A stretch of 64,000 nt of DNA from Stenotrophomonas sp. HITSZ_GD. Its GTDB lineage: Bacteria > Pseudomonadota > Gammaproteobacteria > Xanthomonadales > Xanthomonadaceae. The stretch is taken from positions 124,001 to 188,000 of the forward strand of contig NZ_JARQXB010000001.1 in assembly GCF_029543105.1 (NCBI RefSeq), in the 5' to 3' direction. This document shows positions 18,366-26,413 of this stretch, one piece after another (positions within the stretch are counted from its first letter, which is position 1; every line of letters begins with the position of its first letter). The translations under genes were made by a program, and so were the position numbers. The notes beneath the pieces were generated by a model. It ran no database searches. It was not told the DNA's origin and saw only the letters and a program-made list of their open reading frames with translations.

Positions 18366-18447
18366 GGCGGCTTCCTGTGGTGCGGGCAGGGCTCCAAGGT
18401 GCCGCGCAAGCGTAGTATTTGACAAAGCAGTTTTTGCAATGCCTTAA

Positions 18448-18462
18448 ATAAGTCTGCCTTAT
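18448..18462. promoter_or_regulatory. LysR-type inverted repeat in the aceB-lysR intergenic region
   Basis: ATAAG-TCTGC-CTTAT is a perfect five-base inverted repeat ending 12 bases before the LysR start codon and about 85 bases from the aceB start. It contains the T-N11-A pattern of LysR-family boxes. Its position fits autoregulation of the LysR gene with control of the divergent aceBA operon. Confidence 0.55.
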
Positions 18463-18474
18463 AGTTGTCACGCC

Positions 18475-19443
18475 ATGCCGACCCGAGCCCCTGCAAGTCC
18501 TCGTTTTTCTTACAAATCCGATCGCCTGAAGCCGCTGCGCGCGTTCTGCCAGACGGTGCGGCTGGGATCGGTCTCACGCGCGGCCGATGCGCTCTTCGTC
18601 AGTCAGCCCGCCGTGACCCAGCAATTGCAGGCGCTGGAGCGCGAGCTTGGCGTGGTGCTGTTCGAGCGCAGCGGGCGGCGCCTGTCACCCAGCCGCGAGG
18701 GCCAGTTGCTGTACGAGATGGCCCAGCCGCTGGTGGAGAACCTGGACGGCCTGGAAGCCAGCTTCCGCGACAAGGTCCGCGGGCTGGATGCCGGCGAGCT
18801 GCACGTGGCCGCGAACAGTTCGACCATCCTCTACCTGCTGCCGAAGATCGTGGAAGCGTTCCGCACCCGGCATCCGGCGGTCCGCCTGACGCTGCACAAC
18901 GCCATCAGCGCGGACGGCACCGACCTGCTGCGCGAGGATGCCGTGGACCTGGCCGTCGGCTCGATGCTCGACGTGCCCGCCGACCTCAGCTACGCGCCGG
19001 TCTACCGCTTCGAACAACGGCTGATCACCCCGCGCGACCATCCCCTCGCCAGCAAGCCCCGCCTCACGCTCGAAGACCTCTCTCCCTATCCGCTGATCCT
19101 GCCGCCTCGCCGGCAGGTCACCTACCGGTTGGTCGACCTGGTGTTCCAGCAGGCGCGCGTGCCCTACACGGTGGCGCTGGAGGTCGGCGGCTGGGAGGTC
19201 ATCAAGCAGTATGTGGCGATGGGCATGGGCATTTCGATCGTCACCTCGATCTGCCTCACCGATGCCGACCACGACAAGCTCGCCACGCGCTCGCTGAAGG
19301 AATGGTTCCCCACCCGCAGCTATGGCGTGGTGGTGCGCAAGGGCAAGTACCTCTCGCCGCAGGCGCGGGCTTTCATCGAGCTGATTCAGCCGGACCTGTT
19401 CGCGCCGCGCGCCTATGAGGACAGCGGCCCGTCCGAACGTTGA
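18475..19443 (+). CDS. LysR-family regulator (CysB-like), divergent from aceBA
   Basis: A 322-residue LysR-type activator/repressor. The winged helix-turn-helix occupies residues about 18-76 (LKPLRAFCQTVRLGSVSRAA, then SQPAVTQQLQALERELG and RRLSPSREGQ). The remainder is a type 2 periplasmic-binding-protein effector domain. The adjoining inverted repeat and divergent position indicate that it controls the glyoxylate-bypass genes, probably in response to a carbon metabolite; the ligand cannot be read from sequence. No convincing ribosome site precedes the ATG used, so the true start could lie a few codons downstream. Confidence 0.88.
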   Translation: MPTRAPASPRFSYKSDRLKPLRAFCQTVRLGSVSRAADALFVSQPAVTQQLQALERELGVVLFERSGRRLSPSREGQLLYEMAQPLVENLDGLEASFRDKVRGLDAGELHVAANSSTILYLLPKIVEAFRTRHPAVRLTLHNAISADGTDLLREDAVDLAVGSMLDVPADLSYAPVYRFEQRLITPRDHPLASKPRLTLEDLSPYPLILPPRRQVTYRLVDLVFQQARVPYTVALEVGGWEVIKQYVAMGMGISIVTSICLTDADHDKLATRSLKEWFPTRSYGVVVRKGKYLSPQARAFIELIQPDLFAPRAYEDSGPSER

Positions 19444-19581
19444 TGTGCAAACCGCGCTGCCCGCGCAGGCCGCCGCCGGTGCGTTATTGGAATTCTCGTA
19501 CGAACCTGCGGATTCTCTCGTCCGGCCATTGATGATGCGGCACCACGTCGTGATCCTCAGGCTGCCGATGCGGAGGAATCC

Positions 19582-20385
19582 ATGGTCACATCAGCAACCA
19601 GATGGACCGTGATGATGGTGCTGGCCTCCCTGGCCAGCGCTTGCACCAACCAGACCGGTCCGGCCGTATCCATTCCGGCCGCAAGGGCGCCCGAACAGAT
19701 CGCTGCCGCGCGCCCGGCGGCGAGCCAGGGCCACCTGCCGACGGGCATGACAGTACGAAGCGTCGGCGCCAAGGCCTACGTCGTCGAGACATTCAGCGCG
19801 TCGCCCCCAGGCAGCGCCTTGCACGTCGTCACGTCCCTGGCTGGAAAGGCAAAAGCGGGCGATGCGGAAGCGGCCTATGCCATCTACCTCAAAATTCGTG
19901 ACTGCAGCGAGCAAGCGCTGATGCGACCCGCCGCCGCGCCCGATTCCAACTGCGAGGGCCTCGACGTCGACGATGGCGCGGCGGCATATCAATGGCTGGA
20001 ACTAGCTGCTCACCGGGGGAGCCTGCAAGCGCGCCTGTTATATGCGAGCGATCCCGAGATCGTGCTTGGCGATGCCGCCGACATGCTGCGCGACCCGGAG
20101 CGAATCCTTCAGTACAAGACTCAGGCGATGCGGTATTTGAACGAGGCCGCCCAGGGCGGCAGCGTCGATGCCCTGCTGGCGCTGGCGGACCTCTATCGCG
20201 GAGGCACCGTGGTGAACCGCGACCTGCCCATGAGCTACGCCTATTTGCAGGCCGCCGCGCGCGCAGATCCGGCTTTGGTTCCGCAAGTGAGGATGGATGA
20301 ACTGGCGCTGGAGATTGGCCCGCAAGAGCGCGCCCGCGCGCTTCAAGCCAGCGGGAGAATCTATGAACAGTGCTGTGTCGATTGA
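19582..20385 (+). CDS. Sel1-repeat lipoprotein
   Basis: A 267-residue lipoprotein: hydrophobic signal followed by the lipobox LASAC with cysteine 21. The mature part has Sel1-like helical repeats of the A-x-x-G pattern (AKAGDAEAAYAIYLK; WLELAAHRGSLQARLLYA; YLNEAAQGGSVDALLALADLY). Sel1 repeats are protein-interaction scaffolds, often in envelope stress or secretion contexts. Between the repeats there is a loop with two cysteines (RDCSEQ and DSNCEG) that could form a disulphide, and the protein ends with CC. It stands alone between the LysR gene and a VOC remnant; partner unknown. Confidence 0.75.
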   Translation: MVTSATRWTVMMVLASLASACTNQTGPAVSIPAARAPEQIAAARPAASQGHLPTGMTVRSVGAKAYVVETFSASPPGSALHVVTSLAGKAKAGDAEAAYAIYLKIRDCSEQALMRPAAAPDSNCEGLDVDDGAAAYQWLELAAHRGSLQARLLYASDPEIVLGDAADMLRDPERILQYKTQAMRYLNEAAQGGSVDALLALADLYRGGTVVNRDLPMSYAYLQAAARADPALVPQVRMDELALEIGPQERARALQASGRIYEQCCVD

Positions 20386-20497
20386 TATTCCGGCGGCGAG
20401 AGGGAAGCTTCGCCTGTGGCCTCCATTCCCCGGCGGCCGCCGCTTCCACTTCCGCGACCCCGATGGCTACGAGTGGGCGGCATGGACCACGGCATGA
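20363..20497 (+). pseudogene. Remnant of a glyoxalase/VOC-family gene (C-terminus only)
   Basis: A 44-codon open frame overlapping the end of the Sel1 gene. Its second half, GGRRFHFRDPDGYEWAAW, has the form of the last strand and metal-ligand region of VOC (glyoxalase/bleomycin-resistance) proteins (F-x-D-P-D-G-N/Y-E-x-A-x-W). The preceding residues do not continue the fold and a complete VOC domain needs about 120 residues. It is best read as the surviving end of a decayed or deleted gene, perhaps left by a rearrangement that brought the Sel1 gene next to it. Confidence 0.45.
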
Positions 20498-20526
20498 AAA
20501 AAGCGGGGTGGCCTGCGCCACCCCGC
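20497..20526 (-). terminator. Rho-independent terminator of the M3 peptidase gene
   Basis: On the minus strand GCGGGGTGG and CCACCCCGC form a 9-base-pair stem with a six-base loop, followed by six T residues. It begins about 25 bases after the peptidase stop codon. Confidence 0.85.
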
Positions 20527-20551
20527 CCGATATCACGCTCGCAGCCGCGGC

Positions 20552-22705
20552 TTACTTCAGCCCGCGGTTTTCCAGCAGCGGTTCGACGCTCGGGTCCTTG
20601 CCGCGGAAATCGCGGTATAGGGTGGCCAGGTCGACGGTGTTGCCGCGCGAGAGGATCTTGTCGCGGAAGGTATCGCCGTTGGCACGGGTCAGGCCGCCGT
20701 TCTCCTTGAACCACTCGAACGCGTCGTCGTCCAGCACCTCAGACCAGAAGTAGGCGTAGTAGCCGGCCGAGTAGCCGCCGCCCCAGATGTGGTCGAAGTA
20801 GCTGGTGCGGTAACGCGGCGGCACTTCGGCCAGGTCGACCTTGAACTTCTTCAGCGCGTCGGCCTCGAACTTGTCCACGTCCTGCAGCGGCGCGTCGGCC
20901 GGCTGGGTGTGCCAGGCCAGGTCAAGCAGCGCGGCGGCCAGGTATTCGGTGGTCGCGTAGCCCTGGTTGAAGGTCTTGGCCTTCTGGATCTTGTCCACCA
21001 GCGCCTGCGGCATCGCCTCGCCGGTCTGGTAGTGCTTGGCGTAGTTGGCGAAGACCTTCGGGTCGGTCGCCCAGTGCTCGTTGAACTGCGACGGGAACTC
21101 CACGAAGTCGCGCGAGGTGCTGGTACCGCCGATCGACGGGTACTTGCTGTTGGAGAACATGCCATGCAGCGCGTGGCCGAACTCATGGAACATCGTGGTG
21201 ACGTCATCGAAGCTCAGCAGCGCCGGCTGGCCGGCGGCAGGCTTGGTGAAGTTGGCCACGTTGTAGACCACCGGCTTGGTGCCGCTCAGGCCGTCCTGGT
21301 CGACGAAGTTGCCCATCCAGGCGCCGCCGGACTTGCTGTCACGCTTGTAGTAGTCGGTATAGAACAGGGCCAGCGAGCTGCCGTCCTTGTCGAACACCTC
21401 GAACACGCGCACGTCCGGGTGGTACACCGGGATGTCCTTGCGCTCCTTGAAGGTCAGCCCGTACAGCTGGTTGGCGGCAAAGAACACGCCGTTCTGCAGC
21501 ACGTTGTCCAGCTCGAAGTACGGCTTGATCTGCGATTCGTCCAGGTCGTACTTGGCCTTGCGCACCTGCTCGGCGTAGAAGTCCCAGTCCGAGGCGGCGA
21601 GCTTGAAGCCGCCGTTCTGCGCGTCGATCACCTTCTGCATCTCGGCCACTTCGCCGCGGGCCTTGGCGGTTGCCGCGGGCACGGTGTCGGTCAGCAGCTT
21701 GAGCGCCGCGTCGGGGGTACGCGCCATCTGGTCGCCCAGGCTGTAGGCGGCGTAGCTGTCGAAGCCGAGCAGCTTGGCCTTCTGCGCACGCAGCTGGGCC
21801 AGGCGCTGCACGGTCTGGCGGGTGTCGTTGCCGTCGCCCTTCTCGGTACGGGTTTCCGAGGCCTTCAGCACTTCGGCGCGCAGGTCGCGGTTCTTCAGCG
21901 AGGCCAGCACCGGCTGCTGCGTGGTGTTCTGCAGCGCCAGCACGTACTTGCCATCGAGCTTCTTGCCCTTGGCGGCTTCGCCGGCGGCAGCGATGTCGCT
22001 GTCGGACAGGCCATCCAGGCGCGCCTTGTCATCCACCACCACGGCGCCGGCGGCGGTGGCCGCGACCAGCTTGGTGTGGAACTGCGTGGAGAGCGTGGTC
22101 TCCTCCACATTGAGCTTGCGCAGCGTTGCCTTGTCGGCATCGGACAGCTGCGCGCCGGCACGCACGAACTGGTCGTAGGTGCGCTCGACCAGGCGCTTCT
22201 GCTCGGCATCGAAGTTCAGCGTGTCGCGGGCGTCGTAGAGGGTCTTGATGCGCGCGAACAGCTTCGGGTCGAGATTGATCTCGTCCTGGTGCGCGGCCAG
22301 CTTCGGCGCCACTTCTTCCTGGATCTTCTGGCGCGCGTCGTTGGTATCGGCCTGCACCACGCCGAAGAACGTCAGCGCGACGCGCTTGAGCGTCTCGCCG
22401 CTCTTCTCCAGCGGAACAAAGGTGTTGTCGAAGGTCGGCGCCTCGGTGTTGTCGGCGATCTTGCGCACTTCGGCCAGGTGCTGCTTCATGCCTTCGTCGA
22501 ACGCGGGCACGAAATCGCTGTCCTGGATCTTGTCGAACTGCGGCGCCTGGAACGCCAGCGGGCTCGCGCTCAGCAGCACGTTGGTGGTGGCGGGCGCGGG
22601 GGCGGCGGCGGGCGTGGCGGTCTCGGACACGGGGGTGGACTCTTTACCGGAACAGGCGGCCAGCGCCAGGCTGATGGCGGCGGCCAGTACGACAGTGCGC
22701 GTCAT
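20552..22705 (-). CDS. dcp: M3-family zinc metallopeptidase, lipoprotein form (dipeptidyl carboxypeptidase-like)
   Basis: A 717-residue thimet-oligopeptidase family enzyme cutting short peptides. The zinc site HEFGH is in TTMFHEFGHALHGMFSN, followed by the third ligand region with EFPSQFNEHWA. A signal peptide with lipobox LALAAC (cysteine 18) and an Ala/Pro/Thr linker predict a lipid-anchored envelope protein, unlike the cytoplasmic or soluble periplasmic Dcp of enteric bacteria. The C-terminal region YRTSYFDHIWGGGYSAGYYAY... carries the substrate-binding tyrosines typical of M3 enzymes. It is a single gene with its own terminator. It probably recycles peptides in the periplasm. Confidence 0.9.
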   Translation of the reverse strand: MTRTVVLAAAISLALAACSGKESTPVSETATPAAAPAPATTNVLLSASPLAFQAPQFDKIQDSDFVPAFDEGMKQHLAEVRKIADNTEAPTFDNTFVPLEKSGETLKRVALTFFGVVQADTNDARQKIQEEVAPKLAAHQDEINLDPKLFARIKTLYDARDTLNFDAEQKRLVERTYDQFVRAGAQLSDADKATLRKLNVEETTLSTQFHTKLVAATAAGAVVVDDKARLDGLSDSDIAAAGEAAKGKKLDGKYVLALQNTTQQPVLASLKNRDLRAEVLKASETRTEKGDGNDTRQTVQRLAQLRAQKAKLLGFDSYAAYSLGDQMARTPDAALKLLTDTVPAATAKARGEVAEMQKVIDAQNGGFKLAASDWDFYAEQVRKAKYDLDESQIKPYFELDNVLQNGVFFAANQLYGLTFKERKDIPVYHPDVRVFEVFDKDGSSLALFYTDYYKRDSKSGGAWMGNFVDQDGLSGTKPVVYNVANFTKPAAGQPALLSFDDVTTMFHEFGHALHGMFSNSKYPSIGGTSTSRDFVEFPSQFNEHWATDPKVFANYAKHYQTGEAMPQALVDKIQKAKTFNQGYATTEYLAAALLDLAWHTQPADAPLQDVDKFEADALKKFKVDLAEVPPRYRTSYFDHIWGGGYSAGYYAYFWSEVLDDDAFEWFKENGGLTRANGDTFRDKILSRGNTVDLATLYRDFRGKDPSVEPLLENRGLK

Positions 22706-22805
22706 GGAAAGGAACTCCTGGGAGTACGGGGTGGGACGACGAGTGCGCGCACCCTAGCGCGTTCGGGCCGGGCCCGCCATGTGCCATTGGGTGGCCGCCG
22801 CGGCT

Positions 22806-23819
22806 TCAGCGAACCGGGAACGGCTCGTCGGTGAAGATCGCCACATGCGGCACACCGTCGGCGCCGATCCAGCCGCGGTACATGCCCTGGGTATTGAACG
22901 GAAACGCCATGTGGCCCTGGGCGTCCAGGGCGATGGCGCCGCCGTTGCCGCCCGCCGCCGGGATTTGCTGGTCGATCACCGCCTCGGCGGCCTGGGCCAG
23001 GGACTGCCCGGCGTACTTCATGCGGGCGCAGATGTCGTAGGCGGCCACCGCGCGCAGGTAGTACTCGCCCCACCCGGTGCCGGACACCGCGCACTGGGCA
23101 TTGGCATAGGTGCCGGCCCCGATGATGGGCGAGTCGCCGATCCGGCCATAGCGCTTGTTGGTCATGCCACCGGTGGACGTGCCGGCAGCCAGGCGGCCCT
23201 GCGTGTCCAGCGCCAGCGCGCCGACGGTGCCGAAATGCCGGGCGGTCTCCAGGTCCGCATGGGCCTGGCCGGCCGCTTCTTCCTTCAATGCCTTCTGCAG
23301 CTGCTGCCAACGCTTCTCGGTGCGGAAGTAGGACGGGTCGACCAGGGGGATGCCCTGGTCCCGGGCGAAGACCTCGGCACCATCGCCGGTCAGCATCACA
23401 TGCTGCGAGTGTTCCATCACCGCGCGGGCCAGCTGGATCGGATTGCGTACCCGATGCACGCCGGCAATCGCGCCGGCCTGGCCGCTCGCGCCATCCATGA
23501 TCGCCGCGTCCAGCTCGTTGCGGCCATCGTGGGTGAACACCGCGCCCCGCCCGGCGTTGAACTGCGGGGCGTCCTCCATCACCGTGATCGTCGCGGCGAC
23601 CGCGTCCACCGCGCTGCCACCGTGTTGCAGCACGTCGTGGCCGGCGCGCAGCGCGCGCGCCATCGCCTCGCGCGCGGCCGCCTGCTCCTCGGCCGACAGG
23701 CTGCCTTTTTCCACGCCGGCGCCGCCATGTATCACCAGCACGGGCGTGGCGGACAGCGCCGGCATGGCGCAGGCGGTCAAAGACAAGGCCAGCAGGCGGG
23801 CACGCAGGCGCTGGGTCAT
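22806..23819 (-). CDS. Isoaspartyl peptidase / L-asparaginase (Ntn hydrolase)
   Basis: A 337-residue secreted plant-type asparaginase (IaaA-like). The signal peptide ends at LSA; the mature protein starts TPVLVIHGGAGVEKG. It is made as a precursor that cuts itself before the threonine in ETARHFGTVGALALD, which becomes the nucleophile; downstream GGMTNKRYGRIGDSPIIGAGTYA is the conserved substrate loop. It hydrolyses beta-aspartyl dipeptides and asparagine in the periplasm. I chose ATG 23819 because GGAGGAA precedes it and the signal peptide follows at once. It is last in an apparent arfB-acyltransferase-asparaginase run, 19 bases after the acyltransferase. Confidence 0.92.
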   Translation of the reverse strand: MTQRLRARLLALSLTACAMPALSATPVLVIHGGAGVEKGSLSAEEQAAAREAMARALRAGHDVLQHGGSAVDAVAATITVMEDAPQFNAGRGAVFTHDGRNELDAAIMDGASGQAGAIAGVHRVRNPIQLARAVMEHSQHVMLTGDGAEVFARDQGIPLVDPSYFRTEKRWQQLQKALKEEAAGQAHADLETARHFGTVGALALDTQGRLAAGTSTGGMTNKRYGRIGDSPIIGAGTYANAQCAVSGTGWGEYYLRAVAAYDICARMKYAGQSLAQAAEAVIDQQIPAAGGNGGAIALDAQGHMAFPFNTQGMYRGWIGADGVPHVAIFTDEPFPVR

Positions 23820-23838
23820 CGCGGTTCCTCCAGGCGGC

Positions 23839-24441
23839 TTACAGGGTGTCGCGGGTCTTGCCGCGCCAGGGCCGGTACCAGGCGCGGATCGCCGCCATGT
23901 CGGCCTGCAGGTCCTCGGTGGGCCAGAACAGCTCGCCGACGCCGATGGTCTTGCTGGGGTAATCGAAATACGCCGGGATGATCGGCACGCCGGCATCGCG
24001 GGCGATCTTCCAGAAGCCGCTCTTCCAGTGCTCCACCCGCTTGCGCGTGCCCTCGGGCGTGATCACGTACCACATGCGCTCGGACTGCCGGATCAGCCGC
24101 ACCGCCTGGCCGATGGTGCCCTGCGGCGAGCTGCGGTCCAGCGGGATGGCGCCGAGCTTCTTGAGCAACGGGCCGAGCGGCCACCAGAACAATTGCGCCT
24201 TGCCGAGCACGCGCACTTCGAAGTTGAGCGCGATCTTGGCCGCGAAGCCCCAGAAGCCGTCCCAGTTCGAGGAGTGCGGGGCGACGATCATCACCGCCTT
24301 GGGCACGTTGGGCAGCGTTCCGACCACTTTCCATCCCGTCCCGCGCAGGACGCGGCGGGCCAGCCCCCGGAGGAACGCGGAGTGGCCGCCGGGCGGCATT
24401 TCAGGCGGCGGAGGCTGGGACAGCAGATCGGCGTGACTCAA
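23839..24441 (-). CDS. PlsC-like lysophospholipid acyltransferase family protein
   Basis: A 200-residue acyltransferase of the 1-acylglycerol-3-phosphate type. Motif I appears as APHSSNWDGF (the catalytic H-x4-D), motif III as TPEGTRKR, and PIIPAYFDY corresponds to motif IV. It lacks long hydrophobic segments and is shorter than PlsC; such small enzymes are often of uncertain acceptor. It sits 3 bases after arfB and 19 bases before the asparaginase, all on one strand. Function beyond acyl transfer to a lipid acceptor is not known. Confidence 0.8.
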   Translation of the reverse strand: MSHADLLSQPPPPEMPPGGHSAFLRGLARRVLRGTGWKVVGTLPNVPKAVMIVAPHSSNWDGFWGFAAKIALNFEVRVLGKAQLFWWPLGPLLKKLGAIPLDRSSPQGTIGQAVRLIRQSERMWYVITPEGTRKRVEHWKSGFWKIARDAGVPIIPAYFDYPSKTIGVGELFWPTEDLQADMAAIRAWYRPWRGKTRDTL

Positions 24442-24444
24442 GGG

Positions 24445-24876
24445 TTACTCCCAATGGGAAGACGAGCGCCCGCGCTTGACCTGGCTGCGCTCGCGCTTGG
24501 TATCGAGGCGGCGCAACTGCGAACCGCGGGTGGGTTTGGTCGCGATCCTTCGCTTGGGCGCCGACAGGCCGCCGGCGATGAAATCGGCCAGTCGCGCGCG
24601 CGCATCCTCGCGGTTGCGGTCCTGGGTACGGAAGCGCTGGGCGTCGATGACCAGCACGCCTTCGCCGGTCATGCGCCGATCGCGCTTGGCCAACAGGCGC
24701 TCGCGCACCGGCTCGGGCAGCGAGGGCGAGCCGGCCACGTCGAAGCGCAGCTCCACCGCGGTGGAAACCTTGTTGACGTTCTGCCCGCCGGCGCCACTGG
24801 CACGCACGAAACGCTCGACGATCTCGCCGGGCGGGATCGCCAGGTGCGGAGTGATCTGGAGCGGTTCTGCGGGCAT
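24445..24876 (-). CDS. arfB: Alternative ribosome-rescue factor ArfB (peptidyl-tRNA hydrolase, YaeJ)
   Basis: A 143-residue release-factor-like protein. The catalytic GGQ lies in RASGAGGQNVNKVSTAVELR, followed by the rest of the class I release-factor core, and the basic C-terminal tail (RRLDTKRERSQVKRGR) is the part that enters the empty mRNA channel of stalled ribosomes. It hydrolyses peptidyl-tRNA on ribosomes lacking a stop codon. The start is the ATG at 24876; longer in-frame extensions run into the divergent DUF2059 gene. First of a three-gene run. Confidence 0.93.
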   Translation of the reverse strand: MPAEPLQITPHLAIPPGEIVERFVRASGAGGQNVNKVSTAVELRFDVAGSPSLPEPVRERLLAKRDRRMTGEGVLVIDAQRFRTQDRNREDARARLADFIAGGLSAPKRRIATKPTRGSQLRRLDTKRERSQVKRGRSSSHWE

Positions 24877-24978
24877 GCGCCGGATTGTAATCAAGGCCGG
24901 CGACACTGCGCCGCCTTTTCCATGAAATCGGGTCGATCGGGGTATGCTGGCCGCCGATCCCCAGCAGGATGCACGACG

Positions 24979-25536
24979 ATGATCGCAATGTCCGTCCGCA
25001 GGCGCGGCCTGCCGATGCGCGGTGTGCTGATGTGCTTGCTCGCCGCCCTGGCCTGGACCGCGCACGCCGCCCCACCCACCGATGCCGACGTCAACCGGCT
25101 GCTCGCCGCCTCGCGCGCGCAGAACATGCTCGACAGCATGCTGCCGCAGCTGGAGCAGATGCAGCGCGAGCAGTTCGCCCGCATCGCCACCGATCGCCCG
25201 CTCACCGCCACCCAGCAGGCGCAGCTGCGGCAGGTGCAGGACCGCACCCGGCAAACGCTGAGCCAGGCGCTGTCGTGGTCGCAGATGCGGCCGATGTACG
25301 TGGACCTGTACAAGCGCACGTTCTCGCGCGAGGACGTGATCGCGATGGCCGAGTTCTACGAGAGCCCGGCCGGCCAGAGCCTGCTGGACAAGACGCCGCT
25401 GCTGATGCGCAACGTGATGGACGCCATCCAGCAGAAGATGACGCCGATGATGGCGGACCTGCAGAAGGACCTGAACCAGATCCTCGCCGAGCCAGCCCCT
25501 TCGCCCGCGCCCGCGGCGAAGCCGGTAAAACCCTGA
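24979..25536 (+). CDS. DUF2059-domain exported protein
   Basis: A 185-residue secreted protein with a basic n-region and signal peptide ending AHA, followed by a helical DUF2059 domain: DADVNRLLAASRAQNMLDSM at the front, and MYVDLYKRTFSREDVIAMAE followed by FYESPAGQSLLDKTP, the most conserved part of the family. A Pro/Ala tail follows. DUF2059 proteins are periplasmic and of unknown function. ATG 24979 with AGGA nine bases upstream is used; ATG 24988 is also possible. The gene is divergent from arfB and convergent with the pseudouridine synthase. Confidence 0.85.
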   Translation: MIAMSVRRRGLPMRGVLMCLLAALAWTAHAAPPTDADVNRLLAASRAQNMLDSMLPQLEQMQREQFARIATDRPLTATQQAQLRQVQDRTRQTLSQALSWSQMRPMYVDLYKRTFSREDVIAMAEFYESPAGQSLLDKTPLLMRNVMDAIQQKMTPMMADLQKDLNQILAEPAPSPAPAAKPVKP

Positions 25537-25552
25537 TTCCTGCCGGCCGCGC

Positions 25553-26305
25553 CTACAGGCGCCACCCGAACCATCCCATCGCCTTGGTGAACTCGCCTTC
25601 CGGCGCGGCGAACACCTCCATCGGCCGCCCGTCCAGCGGGTGGGGGAAGCGCAGCCGCTCGGCATGCAACAGCATGCGATGCACGCCCAGCATGCGGAAG
25701 GTGCGGTTGTGCCGGCCGTCGCCATGGCTGGTATCGCCGATGAGATGGTGCGACAGGTGCTTGAGGTGCCGGCGGATCTGCCGGAAGCGCCCGGTCAGCG
25801 GCCGGGCGCGCAGCAGCGCGTAGCGCGAGGTGGGAAAGCCGGTGGACGGCACCTCCAGCTCGCCGCACAGCAGCCGCTCGAACTCGGTCACCGCCTCCTT
25901 CTTCTGTGGCTTGCCCGGCCCGCCGTCCAGCGCGTGGTCCACGGTGAAGCGCTCTTCCGCCGGCCAGCCGCGGCAGATGGCCAGGTAGTCCTTTTCCACC
26001 TCGCCGGCCATCAGCGCCTTGCCGAGCGCGCTGGCGCTGTCGCGGTCGAAGGCCAGCAGCAGGCAGCCGCTGGTCGCCCGGTCCAGCCGGTGCACCAGGA
26101 ATACCTGGCGGCCGAACTGCGCGCGCAGCCGATCGGCGAGGAAGTCGTCCTCGCCACGCGCCAGCTTGCTGTCGTGGACCATCAGGCCGGCCGGCTTGTC
26201 GACCACGGCGAGATAGGGGTCCTGGTACAGGACCGGCACCGGGGCGGGCGCCGGTTCGGGGGGGAAGGCGCCGGGCAGGGCGTCGGTATCGGGGATCGCG
26301 TTCAC
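25553..26305 (-). CDS. truC: RluA-family pseudouridine synthase, TruC-like
   Basis: A 250-residue synthase converting uridine to pseudouridine in RNA. The catalytic aspartate is in HRLDRATSGCLLLAFD; the later conserved segments GRFRQIRRHLKHLSHHLIGD and LHAERLRFPHP are present. Size, absence of an S4 domain and the histidine-rich RHLKHLSHHLIGDTSHGDGRHNR segment point to TruC, which modifies U65 of certain tRNAs, rather than RluA, RluC or RluD. The first 25 residues are a Pro/Ala-rich extension. It stands alone, divergent from the two-component genes. Confidence 0.87.
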   Translation of the reverse strand: MNAIPDTDALPGAFPPEPAPAPVPVLYQDPYLAVVDKPAGLMVHDSKLARGEDDFLADRLRAQFGRQVFLVHRLDRATSGCLLLAFDRDSASALGKALMAGEVEKDYLAICRGWPAEERFTVDHALDGGPGKPQKKEAVTEFERLLCGELEVPSTGFPTSRYALLRARPLTGRFRQIRRHLKHLSHHLIGDTSHGDGRHNRTFRMLGVHRMLLHAERLRFPHPLDGRPMEVFAAPEGEFTKAMGWFGWRL

Positions 26306-26347
26306 CCGCCCATTATCCGGGCGCGCCCTTTGCCCGTCATGGCAGCC

Positions 26348-26369
26348 GCTTAAGAAACGCTTAAACCTT
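26348..26369 (+). promoter_or_regulatory. 11-base direct repeats upstream of the response regulator gene
   Basis: Two tandem copies with an 11-base period, GCTTAAGAAAC then GCTTAAACCTT, lie about 45 bases before the likely TTG start of the response regulator. OmpR/PhoB-family regulators bind such head-to-tail half-sites spaced by one helical turn, so this is a plausible autoregulatory site. A related pair occurs at 30083-30103. Confidence 0.5.
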
Positions 26370-26413
26370 TGGCTCTACCATCCCGGCTTTCCCTCGTCCC
26401 CGGTCCCAGGCCC

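Noticed and set aside
19415-19612. Small plus-strand frame after the LysR gene
   Set aside because: It overlaps the end of the LysR gene and the start of the Sel1 gene in another frame and shows no ribosome site or recognisable motif.
20789-22834. A 681-codon plus-strand frame over the M3 peptidase gene
   Set aside because: Opposite to a gene with clear zinc motifs; the product is repetitive Val/Gly/Leu/Arg without similarity to known folds.
24445-25725. A long extension of arfB into the DUF2059 gene
   Set aside because: The extra 280 residues are antisense to a gene with a signal peptide; ArfB homologues start at the ATG at 24876.
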